DNA from: Megalobrama amblycephala
Lineage: Eukaryota; Chordata; Actinopteri; Cypriniformes; Xenocyprididae
Length of the DNA: 64,000 nucleotides
Direction: 5' to 3'
Assembly (NCBI RefSeq): GCF_018812025.1
Contig: NC_063049.1
Coordinates: 31,808,447-31,872,446 of the forward strand
Below the pieces are notes generated by a model. The model was not told where the DNA came from. It saw only the letters and a list, made by a program, of their open reading frames with translations, and did no database searches. Position 1 is the stretch's first letter; the number at the start of each line of letters is the position of its first letter. The translations under genes and the position numbers were made by a program. Shown piece after piece: positions 42,832 through 64,000 of the stretch.

Positions 42832-43509
42832 AGCCTACAGTTTTAGTTTAACACATTGACCTCTCGGAAGTGCCAGGTTTCAGACTACAAAGGTCACAAT
42901 AATAAAGCACAAAGGAAATGCATGCACAAACAAATGAGGAACCTGTCAATATTTTAATAACGTTTTGTGTTTTTTTTATTAGAACAAATTAGACCAAAGT
43001 GCAAAGAATCATGCTGTAAGTCTCCTTTAAAATTTTCAGAAAATGCACTGTAAAAAATGTGTAATTTTATCTGTAAAAATGCTATGGAAAAAAACGTAAT
43101 AGATTAACATTAAGTTCCTGTACTATATACAGGGAAAAACCGTAAAAGCTATAACCAGGGGGTTACCATGATGGCATTTTGTGTTTGCATGAATGACTCT
43201 GTACATCTTCTTTATATTAGTATATACTTCAGCTCATGGAAAAGCTACTTTGATTCTTGGTTTTCTCCTTTACCACCTGCATTATTATGGTGGTTTTCAG
43301 TTTTCAGTATATGATAAAGATACAAAACAGATTTTAGTAGCAGCGTGCTTTGTTGAATTTACTGGTTTATATTCAAATTTTCTTGTTTGTAAATTAGTTT
43401 TATACTGTAAAATTCAGTTTTTCCTGTAATTGTGTTTACAGTTTTTCTGTATTTTTTTTACAAAATTATTCTGGCAACCACAGCTGTCAAAATTACTTAT
43501 TACTTATAA

Positions 43510-43513
<4 letters not shown>

Positions 43514-43594
<81 letters not shown>
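43514..43594. repeat. (AT)n microsatellite
   Basis: About 40 uninterrupted AT units. Confidence 0.95.
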
Positions 43595-43599
<5 letters not shown>

Positions 43600-44504
43600 A
43601 AAAAAACTTAAATCTACACTAAACAGTTTTTTCCCAAAGGTTTTATCCCCGATGGGGGCAAACCGTGAACTTGCCTAGTGCCAGAGATCTGGCGCTTTCA
43701 CAGTGACCATCATGCCCTTGACCAAGACACTTAACCTCAGGTCACTCAGATACCCAACCACAATTCCACAATAAAACGCATCTGCAAAGTTAAAGATCTA
43801 ATAAGACCAGGTGCAATCTCAAAATGTAAAAAAAGATGGAAAAAAAAAAAAAGCAAAATGGAAGATAAAATTCAAAAGACAAAGAATAAAATGTATGGGT
43901 TTAATATTCTCACAGTACCATATGTGCCCATTGTTTCAGTGCATATAGAGTGCACTTTTAGTCTCAAGCTGAAAGGATGTGACAGTGTCCAACAGCTGGT
44001 ATGTTTCCTCTACTTTTTAAAACCACTCTGCGTGAGAAACCAAGGAGGCAGTGCAAAACATCTGAATAGCAGACAGAGATGCACTGTCAACAAAACACTT
44101 GTCAGACAGTGGAAAACATCTTAAATACAACTGTGTGCCTCCCAAAATAAACTGCCTTAAGCTAACAGTTGTTTGCAACATTAAACAATACCTTTGCTAG
44201 TAAAGCAAGGATTTTGGGGTGGTATCATAAAATGAACTTTTCCTTTACTGCAAACTCTGCCAAATAACTTTCATGAGCTTATTTTTCTAAAAAGAACATT
44301 TAAAACTTTGTCATTAAAAAGTAAAAAAAAAAAAAAAGTCACTGCATCAACATAAGAGAATATTGTTTACATAGTATATAATAGAATGCATGGCCTTAAA
44401 AATGAGACTGGGGTTAAATATTGCAAGTAGTCATTTTGATTAACTGATCTGCCAAAATTTATAATATGATAAAATTGTAAATACACAAATGAAAATAGTT
44501 GTCA

Positions 44505-44510
44505 TTTATT
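44505..44510 (-). terminator. Candidate cops8 polyadenylation signal
   Basis: AATAAA on the minus strand, about 420 bases past the cops8 stop. Confidence 0.35.
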
Positions 44511-44928
44511 CCGTTGAGTGATTTTGTACAACAGATGTAAATGGAAGTCTTAACAAGGACGAACCATTGTCTTCGCTGGACCGAAATTACATAAAGACCA
44601 AATTTTGAACTGTAACATCAAAACAGCACAAACGGCTTAAGCAATATATGCATATAGTGAAGTATTTATGCTGAAAAATAATAATTTACAATATTGACAG
44701 CAAAGCAGATTTAAAGTTTGTACAAGTACAACCATGTCGAAATTGTCCTAAATCACTGTGGTTGATGAGTTCAAGAAGCAGAACAGAGAAAAGAAAGATG
44801 GAGGCTCCATCACTGAGCAGGACAGATGAGTGTGTGTGTGAAGGGTCCTGGACACCAGAGGTTTTCTTCTGTAAAACTCAGTATCTGAGAGGTGGTGAGG
44901 AAGAGGATGGGAGAAGATGGAGTGCTTA

Positions 44929-54839
<9,911 letters not shown>

Positions 54840-55418
54840 CTTTTACAGGCGCTTCATATGCTAACGGCTAAGGAAAACAAATCGCTGCTGCTCTGGCTCT
54901 GCGACGCCACACTGACACCTGCTGGACTGGAGAGCAAACGACGCCACCACACCTCTTAACTTTGTACGGTCGGTCAACATGATTGACTGTCTTGATACTG
55001 CTGGCCAGCTGCTCACCAGGTCGTCTAGCGAGAAGAGCGTGTCTCAGGGTCTATAATCCACCTCTCATAACACTGCACTGTATTTAGAAACGTCTGTGTT
55101 TCTTGTTACTGCGTGACATCTATGCGTACACATAGAGAGGTCCTTGCTTGTTTGTTTAAAATATTAAAATATTACACTGTATTAATCCACGTTTCTTTGC
55201 TTGATCCACTCTTGTAAAACTAAGATTTCACATTGGGTTTGAGGAGATATGTTAACGTCAGTCTTATAAACAGTAAGATCAACTTACAGTTGGACCTGTC
55301 TATATTTAGATGTAACCACTGAGAACAACAACAGATGCACAGCATATGAAACTTATTAAAGTGTCAGGCATATTGTGAAAGGGGAAAACACTATTAACAG
55401 TGACACTGTTGTGAAACA
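54840..55418. promoter_or_regulatory. Head-to-head cops8/asb18 intergenic segment, possible shared promoter
   Basis: The cops8 start codon (minus) and asb18 start codon (plus) are 579 bp apart. The cops8-proximal 200 bp has more CpG than surrounding DNA (for example gcgacgccac, gtacggtcggtc, gtcgtctagcg). No TATA box is obvious beside cops8. A role as bidirectional promoter is inferred from spacing alone. Confidence 0.4.
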
Positions 55419-58400
55419 ATGTCAGACGACATTGCATTGGATTACCCTGTTGAATCAGAATTTGTACAGGCTCTTAAAGAAGCACAAAGTAAGGAGGACT
55501 CTACATGTGTGCAGACTCTTCTCGTGGAGGCAAGCAAAGAAAACCCAAATGTCATCATAGAGTTGTCAAATGATGATTGGATGAAAGACCCTGATGTCGA
55601 GCTCCCCCCAGTTGTGCTGTTGGGTAAGTACAACACACACAGCCATGCTCTTATTTGATCTTGAAAATGTATGATAATGGAAACTGATTTTGTGGCAAGA
55701 ATATATATATATATATATTTTTTTTTTTTTTGGGGCCAAAAAATACATTTGGTTTAGCACCTAAACTTTTGCAGATAAAATCATTTAACTTAACTTAGAT
55801 TAAATTGTAGTTTCTCTGGCAAAATGTGATGTATTTTTAACCTGGTCATTTCAAACTGTTATGCTAATATGGCTAGCTAAACAATGGCTGACAGGGATGG
55901 AGTGGGTTATAACTTTGAAAAGTGTGACATCCCCTTGCATACAACTAAGAACATTTTCTTTATAATTTTACAGAATGCACAGAAAATGAAAAAGAAAGAC
56001 AGATAGAGATGTGTCTGCCCTTTTTTTAAAGGAATGGATGAGGTTTTAAAGAAGGGCAGGTCAGTCAGATCATTTGTGAAGACAATGTTGAAAGCTAGTG
56101 GTGAGGATTATGAGACCTTAAGCCGGGTTCACACTGTGCGATTTTGCCCATGATTTGGCCATCTGAGACAGATTTAGCAAATCCTAAAAGATTCCTCTGA
56201 TCCTAGGGTAAAATCTGAAGTCTTTGATCGTTAGTTTGACATGTTCACCAACCTATTATGACTGTTGAGATCAAATTTTACCTCAGACGAAATTCCGGCA
56301 CTCTGAGAAGATTTGGCGCACAGTCCTGCAGTGTGCTCACACACACATTGACAGTGGAGTATTTTTATTTATTTTTTAAATGATATGAGTTGTGGTCAGT
56401 CACAGAGAGGCATTGTTTTGTATTGCTCTTTTGTATTGTTTCAATAAACCTGTTTGTGAAGCATGCATGGTGTAGCCTCTGTTTTTGCTTTTTTTGTCTA
56501 ATTGTTACAACTTACCCCAGCATGTGTTACAACCTACCCCAATACCGGCACACATATGTATTAGACATTAACTCATAAGGGCTGTGAAATTCTTACAGAG
56601 GTTTAAATTGGTGCTTTTTGTAGAAAACAAGTGTGGGTACTTTGTATAAAAGTTTGAGCACTCTAGCTCAAAAATGATGCATTTGGCACACTTAACTGGA
56701 AACACTTCAGGATTTTCGAAGTAGTCAACTGGTCGGTTGAATTCTACAGGATGTCCGAGAGATGTGTGTGTGTGTCGTGTTCTTTAATGGTCCGCCTGGA
56801 AACAAATGCTGTGACGCCAATCCCCCTTGTGGAAGAAGAACGTTGTTGTGTTTAAAACTGTGACAATGAGCGCTTACCAGGATCCAACTAAATGCTGGAT
56901 TTTCAATAGTATGTGAAGTTCTTGGATCCATTGTTGCAGTAAACTTGCACAATGTTCTTGAATGAATAATTTATTCAATGCACATCAGTCTGTTATTGTA
57001 GGGACATCGACTTTTCATGCCCCTAAACATAATGCAGAACAAAACGAACTGTGGTTGCGTCAGTCAAATGTCTTCTTGGGCAGTCCTTGGCCAATGAGAG
57101 CTGCAATAGAGTTCAGACCTTCTGCCATCAGTCTGAAGGTCTGGCTATGCGAAACTACCCTCAACCAAATTGAGAAGCTAAAGTTCAGCTAAATGCTTTA
57201 TTGTCATTCCCAAATCCTGAAATAAAATTAAAATGTAAATTAAAAATATATAAAATAATATAAAAATAAAGGTGTATGACTCTATCAGCAAAGGAGTGTA
57301 GAATCCAGGGATAACTTTTATTTAAATCAAAAACCACGAAATTCAAGAAAATCCAGGCAGAACAGCATCAAACAGACTATACAGCATAATACCTTAACTA
57401 AAACAAACTTATAACGTGACAGTACACCCCCCTCCCAGAAGGAGCGTCCTCGTGCCATAATAAGTCCACAGGGGTGGGAGGGTGAGGCGCCTTGGAGGTT
57501 GACGAGGGGCTGGTGAAGGGTGTGACTGATGCAGCTTAGCCAGGACAAGTAGTCTCCAGGGTGATACCGGCAATACATGCAGGGAGCCAGGAAGGCACCG
57601 GTAGCTCAGGGAGCCAGGGAGGTGCCGGTTACTCTGGAAGCCTGGGAGGTGCCGGCAGTGCAGGGACGGGCATCTCGGGGATGGCCTCCTTGGCTGTGTC
57701 TGGAAGAGCGGGCGACTCTGGAACGGCCTCCGTGGCCATGTCTGGGAGAGTGGGCAGCTCTGGGACAGCCTGCATGGCCTTGTCTGGGAGAGCTGACGGC
57801 CTCCGTGGCCATGGACAGGAGAGTAGCCATTATGGTCAGCACTGCACTCTGGGGTGTGAGCAGACTCTGGGCTGAGCTCTGGGGCTGGAGTGGACTCGGG
57901 TTGGAGCCGACACTGGAGCAGACTCAGGAGCTGGAGCCGACTCTGGACTGTGCTCAGGGGCTGGCGATGCAGAGGACTGTCTCTTCTTCCTCAGACTCCT
58001 CCTTTTGGCTTGGGTTAAAATGAATCTGGGACTGAGTGCTGAGGCTAGAGCAGACTCTGGACTGGACTGGACTCACAAATTGGAGCAGACTCATGGGATG
58101 GAATGGGCTATGGAGCGGAATCAGGGGTGTAGGGACCGGAGAGGGGAAAATTTCTTCACCTGGATGAGATAAACGCCAGATCTGCCACATTCGCTACTAG
58201 GTCAGCGCTGTTGAAAACCATCTTCTGGGCTCAAGGGAAAACTGGAGGAATGGATTTGAATGGGACTGGATGAGGGTTTCTATTGTCCTCTTTGACTTCA
58301 TCAACCACAAAAACGGAGTCATTTAGCCAGAGGACGTAATTGATGAAATCAACTAAGGGTAAATAACAATGACCAGGAGACAGGAACTGAAATAACTCAT

Positions 58401-61400
58401 CATCCATTCCCATCCGAAAGCAGACATTGAGCGTAGTATCACTCCAGCTCACCAGATGGGAATAATCCAAAAATTCCTCCACATACCGCTCCAGAGGATG
58501 TCCGTTCTGTCGGAGAAAGAAGAGATGATCTTCAGCCATTTCCATTGTTGAGTCTTTGTATTGGATTCTGTCATGCTGTATCTCAGAGACTCTCTCAACG
58601 AAGTAGTGTAGAATCCAGGGAAAACTTTTATATAATCAAAAACCAAGAACTCAGGAAAATCCAGGCAGAACAGCATCAGAATATACAGCATAATACCTTG
58701 ACTAAAACAAACTCATAACGTGACATATACAGTACATTAGTAATAATTGCATTTAATTGGTTTTGTATATAGTATGTAAAGTGTGTAAATGCTTTTTAGA
58801 GGCATGCTATTCATGTTTATGATTCATTCTTAAAAAGCAACATTTAGGAGCTATTTGCATAAATTGCTTTGACTTAGTCTCACAAGTTAGTCATCTAAGT
58901 TTTTTCTTTAAAACTGGTCTAACATTTTAAGTGAGTTATATAACTAATTTGAGACCAAAAACTATGCTTTTATGCAACTGGCCCCAGTAACAAAGGTCAC
59001 TTCTACTTCTGGTTCCCGGGCTTAAAAAATGTAAAGACCCCTACATTAAACCAACACAGCTAGTTGCCAATTTTCCTCCAGTGTCAACATGAAAATAGCA
59101 AACCATTAACTTGAATTTGTCCCCATTGCTTCAGCATATTTGACAGCCATAAAATACCCAGGTATGTCATCAGCTGTTTGGGAGATGTTTTAAATTGCAC
59201 ATAGTTACATGCGAGGTCACAGCTAATGTGTACTTTCACATGCACCTACACAACTGCATAAGAACTGCCTATAATAGCAATTAAAACCTTAAAGCCCTAT
59301 GTTTAACAAATGTTTTGACTTAATTCAAGTAATCAGCACAGTTAATGCTAAATAAACTAATGAGTTTTCATCAAGGAGAAATTGATGCCCTTTCACTTGT
59401 CACTGGAATTACAGTTGACAGCTCAGGGCACTTTTGGAATTAAGGTCACAAGGTAAAGCACCTGGATGGATCAGATTCCGGGCAGCTGTGTGGTAAGTCT
59501 GATTGGAGGACAATGCTGTCACACCTCATGATTTGTTGAAATGGAGAGTCTGACTCTATTCCTGGCTTGTGTAGTGGTGATATCACCAGCAATGCTTTCC
59601 ACTCAGCTGTGCATCTGGCATATTTATCGAACTGACCTCTCTGAACGCTCAGCCTCTGTGTTGTTGGTGAAAACAATAATCAAGGCACTCTTGTTATGCA
59701 ATTTCCCTGCACTGATCACATGTCATTTGTACTAAAAATACAGGATATAGAGCTACTGTGATAATATAAATAGCCATAAAAACAGGCAGGTAAGAAGTGG
59801 AAAGGGTTGTCAATATTAGCCATGCTCTCCCAAGGTAGTGGGGCGTGCGCTGCGAGTCGAAAGGCCACGTTCTTGACAGAGAGAAGGCGGTCATCTTTAG
59901 ACAGCAGTCAGAGGGTTAGGACAGAAAAGACCAGAGGTTATAGACAACCAGGGTTGCACTTTCTTTGTCCCCCTGTTATCAATGACCTGTTAACCCACCA
60001 TTGGAGGGACATGCAGGATGGATTCTCTGATCCAGAACAGCTGAACAGAGTGTTAGAGTTTCAAAGTGATGAATTGCTGTGGACTGCTCAGAAACAGGGT
60101 GAGTCAGATTTGATGAATATGATGGAGATATAAAATGTTATTTTAGGGAAGACAATGAAGAATTTTTCATATATTTCAGCATCATTACTTTGGTCTGAAG
60201 TGTGCAGAAATGTGCACACTCAACTTTGTGCATTCAAAATGTTTTCGTGCATCCAAAATGTTTCAGAGAGGACTTTTACTTATTGAAATAGAAAAATCCA
60301 ATGATATTTGTATATCAGTCAGGTTCTTGAGTTTCAATATCCTGCTGAAAAGGCATCACATGTTGTGCATCTGTTGTTAATAACGCCAACCAACATATGT
60401 TGAATTTTGGATACTGGTTCCCAGAATCGGATGCAGGTATGCTGGTGCACTTATCTGGCTTCTTAAATAGCTTAACCAGAAAGCCTCACTGCATGGTCTA
60501 GTGCTTGTTTTTTGGTGGACCAGCAAATCAATGTTGTTCACCAGCAAAATATTCCAGTGATGGATTTTTATTTATTTAATTATTTATTTATTTTGCTAGT
60601 GAACAACATTGTTTTCCAGGTTGACCAGCTAGACCAGCACAGAACCAGTTTGGACTGGCATGAAACACTGATCATTTTAGCAGTCTTATTCTGACATCAC
60701 ATATAGAAATCGTATTCTAAATAAACTAACTAAATAATGTCTTAAATAGTTCACTCAAAAGGAAAATGTATCATTATTGTCCTTATGTCATTTTAATCCA
60801 TAAGACTTTCATTAATCTTTACAACACACACTTAGTTTAACTTTGTTAAACTTTTAATCCAAGTCTTATAAAGAGACACAAACTCTTTATATGATAAACA
60901 GATTAATTTATGCCTTTGTTTGCATATAAACATTGCTCATTGCACATATTTTGAGCACATCACATATGATAAGCGGAAGCTCAACCATACTTATTTGATA
61001 TTTTCACTAAAATATCTTCGTTTCAAAGATGAACAAAAGTCTTATGGGTTTGGAGCGACATGAGGGTGAGTCAATGATACATTTCCAATCAAATTTGACA
61101 TTTTTAATAATCACAGCATGAAAGTCTAGTGATCAATAATCAGATTTAACCATTTTGGTAGTGATCTGCTGATTTCGACATCAACTGGATATGTATAAGG
61201 CATATACGAGTCATACTTTAATCCAGGCTTCGACTACGACTACAGTTTGTCTGCTAGTAAACTCCCCTCACATTCCCTTCACTCCCTTTTGATGAGACAG
61301 GCATCTTACATGAGACACACTGACATATTAAAGCTTTTCATGCAAGGATAACAATGCTTGCGTCTTTTAAAATAGACTAAACGTGCCACGCTGTACAAGT

Positions 61401-63787
61401 CTTTTATCACTAGAAAGCCCTTAACTCATGGCATTGTGCTTCATACTGTCTGTGGGCGGATGCCACATTACTGAGGTGAGGAATCTGTGTGGAGTTGACA
61501 CAGGATTTCTAAGGGATTCTGGTAATCTTCTGTGCATATGAATGCCATGCACAGATCAATACTCGAGAGCCCTGATCCCAGTTACTGTTTGGGTCTGTCT
61601 CCATGCAACACTCCTAATACTCATTCTACAGATTCCAGTAAAGATTTTCCTTGTGTGCCCTCAAAATAAATTATCTCATCCAACCCAGAGATTATGCCAT
61701 TGCAATTAAACTCTGCTTCTACTATAAATATCTAACCTGTTATGCTACAGGCACTTTTTGGCATACATGGAAGTAACATATAAAATTTGATCCGTTTAAT
61801 AGAGCATGTCTTAAATGTTCTTGAAAGACAGGGCTATTATTCAAATAAAACAAAAGTCAACAAATGGACATAGATGTTTGCAGCTCAAAGGATTTAGCAT
61901 CTATCTCATACATCAACAACTAAAAATGGCGCCAGTAAGCTATGACCAACTGATGGAGAACAATGGCTTACTAAAAATAGAGGCAAAAAGTGCTTGAAGC
62001 CATAGGAAAACATGACTAGCACTATATAAACACAAGTCCTTGAAAGCGTAAGCCATTTGAAAATTTAGGAGGAGATGCTAAGAACTATGTGCTTTGAGAA
62101 CCTCTGTTCAACCGTGCAGCTGAATGGATGGCAGGCTCTGCTGGATGATAACTGTGAGTTAGGACAAGATCATTGGGAAAGAGCTCATTTACGCTCCTTG
62201 TGGCTCTATAGAGCTGTAGTGAAGGGAGACTCCAGAGGGCTTCGAACCCTCCTTAAAAGGAACTATATTGATGTTGATGTGTTTTACAATGTGAACCGGG
62301 AGGAACTCGAGTGGCAGTCTCACACAGAAACCACATTTGGACCCTCAGGTAAAACAGTCATTTGTGGTATAGAAACTCTAGGTCAGTGTTTCCCAACCCT
62401 GTTCCTGGAGGCACACAAACACTGCACATTTTGGATGTCTCCCTTATCTGACCCGTCTATTTCTGGTCTTGGAGTCTCTACTAATGAGCTGATGAGTTGA
62501 ATCAGCTGTGTTTGATTAGGAAGAGTATGAATATGTGCAGTGTTGGTGTGCCTCCAGGAACAGGGTTGGGAAACATATTGTACTTTTTTGTGTTGTGCTG
62601 GTGGATGAAACAAAGATTGAGTTATTCTCTGATAACAGAAATTAAACATTTTATTTTTCTACTGTGGATAATTTTTTATTAGATTTAAATATTCAGATTT
62701 GTTTTAGATATTGTTTTTAATTATTTTTATTTTATTTTTTTAATATTTTAATCTATTATTTAAGATTATCGTATTCCTGCTCTTATTACTTTATTCACTA
62801 TTAATTATACTTTATTATTCATTATTACTCTTCTCTGAGACTTTATTTTCATTTTTTAGGATAGAATCTATTCTGAAAAACAGTAAATCATTTCCAAGTA
62901 TTTCTGAATAAGTGGTTTCACTTTTGGGGTCAGAAAGACTTTTTTATTATTATTATTTCTTTGAAAGAATTCTCTTACTGCATTTAATTGATTATTTGAA
63001 TACTTAAAATGTAATATTCCTGTGATGGCAACGCTGAATTTTCAGCATCATTACTCCAGTCTTCAGTTTCACACAATCCTTCAGAAATAATCACAATATG
63101 CTGATTTCATGCTCAAGAAACATTTCTTATTATTATCAGTGTTGAAAACAGTTGTGCTGCTTAATATTTTGTGGAAACAGATACTTTTTTTTCAGGATTC
63201 TTTGATGAATAAAAAAATTCAAATGAACAGCATTTATTGGAAATATTTTAGTATATATAAATATATTTTAGTAACTATTTAAAAGTCTTTACTGTCACTT
63301 TTGATCAGTTTAATTCATCCTTGCTAAAAAAAAAAAAAAAAAAATTAAATTCCTAAATTAATCTTCTAAATTAAACTTACTGACCCCAAATTTTGAATGG
63401 TAGTCAAGTATGCAATTTTGATTTAGGCTAATATTCTTTTAAAATAAGCCCTCATTTTAACATTTTGTTTTATTTTCTGTTTTATTAAAGCATATCACAG
63501 TGATTGTTTCCCATTTCAGGTCTTTGGTCTTTGGAGTATAAAAGAGAAGTGACAAGTCCACTGTGTATTGCTGCTGCACAAGGTTTCACTGAATGTCTTC
63601 AGTATTTACTGGAGCACGGCGCACACCCCAACCTTATCGCAGGAGGAAAAGCGGCACTTCATGAAGCCTGTGCAAACGCCAACACTGAATGTGTAGAGCT
63701 GCTGCTGGAACATGGAGCTAATCCTAACCAGATGACAGAGGAGGGACTGACTGGCTTACATCTCTGCAAAACACCACAATCACTACG
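55419..63787 (+). CDS. asb18: Ankyrin repeat and SOCS box protein 18 (3' end outside window)
   Basis: ASB proteins are substrate receptors of cullin-5 E3 ligases, with ankyrin repeats binding the target and a SOCS box binding elongin B/C. Exon 1 (55419-55623, phase 0-1) encodes MSDDIALDYPVESEF to IELSNDDWMKDPDVELPP, closely like the human ASB18 N-terminus. A probable exon at 59901-60098 (phase 1-1) is listed separately. Exon 62163-62348 (phase 1-1) encodes LWLYRAVVKGD to NREELEWQ. Exon 63520-63787 (phase 1-2) starts GLWSLEYKREVTSPLCIAAA and carries two ankyrin repeats (PLCIAAAQGFTECLQYLLEH and ALHEACANANTECVELLLEH). The remaining ankyrin repeats and the SOCS box lie beyond the window. The acceptor at 62161-62162 has a weak pyrimidine tract, so that boundary is the least certain. 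Confidence 0.85.
56999..57165 (+). repeat. Dispersed repeat shared with 16418-16600
   Basis: Second copy of the gtagggacatcg... repeat, with cagtccttggccaatgagag and ccttctgccatcagtctg blocks in the same order. It lies in an asb18 intron. Confidence 0.6.
57273..58725 (-). mobile_element. Compact LTR retroelement with gag-like ORF only
   Basis: 1453 bp bounded by two 149-bp direct repeats (57273-57421 and 58577-58725) that on the minus strand start TGTCACGTTAT and end ATACA, the downstream copy carrying AATAAA. Next to the downstream LTR is a purine tract GGGAGGGGGG. A minus-strand frame starting at 58545 (MEMAEDHLFFLRQ, LERYVEEFLDYSHLVSW, VDFINYVLWLNDSVFVV) resembles a Ty3-type gag matrix/capsid segment. 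No protease, reverse transcriptase or integrase is present, so it is non-autonomous. A GC-rich minisatellite-like stretch lies at about 57590-57970. Confidence 0.75.
57590..57970. repeat. GC-rich degenerate minisatellite inside the LTR element
   Basis: Imperfect repeats of the type ctctgggagccagggaggtg and gtctgggagagtgggcagct, then gagccgactctgg-type repeats. The composition is unlike the surrounding AT-rich DNA. Open frames here on both strands are repeat products. Confidence 0.6.
59901..60098 (+). CDS. asb18: Possible additional asb18 exon
   Basis: 198 bp, open, acceptor tcatctttag and donor gtgagt, phase 1-1, so it would fit in frame between asb18 exon 1 and the exon at 62163. It encodes a stretch with CPPVINDLLTHHWRD and DELLWTAQKQ. 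I do not recognise this from human ASB18. The frame also stays open upstream to an ATG at 59822, so it might instead be an alternative first exon. Support is the good splice signals and the phase. Confidence 0.45.
60747..61103. mobile_element. Old palindromic MITE-like element
   Basis: Ends resemble the 28049 and 37781 family (catgagggtgagtcaatgat near 61060; its degenerate inverse near 60765) but are more diverged. Confidence 0.45.
62385..62575. mobile_element. MITE with about 30-bp terminal inverted repeats
   Basis: gtgtttcccaaccctgttcc at the left is inverted as ggaacagggttgggaaaca at the right; cctggaggcacac is also mirrored. It lies just after the asb18 exon at 62163-62348. Confidence 0.8.
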
Positions 63788-64000
63788 GTATCATCATATG
63801 AATACTATACATACAACACTATAGTATTAATACACTTTATAATTATCATATTTTAAACAATGGTAAAAGAATTGGTAAAAAATTACGGTCAAATAATATG
63901 TTATTGTACATTAATAACTGATATGAAACCCATATTAATAATATTTTATCTCTAGTGCAAAATGTGCAGCAAGTTCTTCCCCCCGAAAATTATTGAACCT

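Larger units (their letters stand above)
42832..44928. other. Repeat-rich region downstream of cops8, no gene seen
   Basis: About 43040-43450 has cactgtaaaaa/tttacagttttt inverted motifs of a short MITE type, and 43514-43594 is an AT microsatellite. Minus-strand AATAAA at 44505-44510 may serve cops8. Confidence 0.5.

Noticed and set aside
57561..58023. Gly/Ser/Ala-rich frames resembling a collagen-like or silk-like protein
   Set aside because: They lie on the strand opposite the gag frame and are built from a GC-rich minisatellite inside the LTR element; not Gly-X-Y.

Overview
The window looks like nuclear DNA from a cyprinid-type teleost. It has vertebrate exon-intron genes with GT-AG splice sites, AT-rich introns, long GT, AT and GATA microsatellites, and fish DNA-transposon relics (Tc1-like, hAT-like, many inverted-repeat MITE-like elements). 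The gene order col6a3 - cops8 matches the COL6A3/COPS8 neighbourhood of human 2q37, and asb18 also lies in human 2q37. No CRISPR, operon or prokaryotic feature is present.

1-33.4 kb, plus strand: most of a collagen VI alpha-3 gene (col6a3), entered in its 5' half. The N-terminal von Willebrand A (VWA) domains are mostly one-exon modules of about 600 bp, each starting and ending in phase 1. From about 1642 to 11611 they form a higher-order tandem array: a 3513-bp unit of four VWA exons (A, B, C, D) repeated about 2.8 times with almost no sequence difference. The left edge of the array lies inside a hybrid exon and the right edge inside a truncated one. Three more one-exon VWA domains, a VWA split over three exons, 19 triple-helix exons with the Cys-50 and two conserved imperfections, C1 and C2 VWA domains, a fibronectin III domain, four tandem 81-bp mini-exons, two Kunitz domains and the stop codon follow. 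The intron at 15.2-18.6 kb holds nested transposons, including a 1.1-kb foldback element with minisatellite arms.

33.4-44.9 kb: the convergent col6a3/cops8 intergenic region. I see only repeats here: palindromic MITE-like elements, a decayed Tc1-like transposon and microsatellites.

44.9-54.8 kb, minus strand: cops8, COP9 signalosome subunit 8, seven coding exons giving a complete 191-residue protein. Its 7.4-kb intron 4 carries an intact, intronless, same-strand MuRF-type TRIM gene with a TATA box and muscle-type promoter motifs.

54.8-64 kb, plus strand: asb18, an ankyrin-repeat SOCS-box gene head-to-head with cops8 (579 bp between start codons). It is cut by the window end after the first ankyrin repeats. 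Its introns contain a compact LTR element with a gag-like reading frame (57.3-58.7 kb, minus strand) and several MITE-like repeats. The collagen and the MuRF-type genes both point to muscle and extracellular-matrix biology; no common regulation is shown by the sequence.
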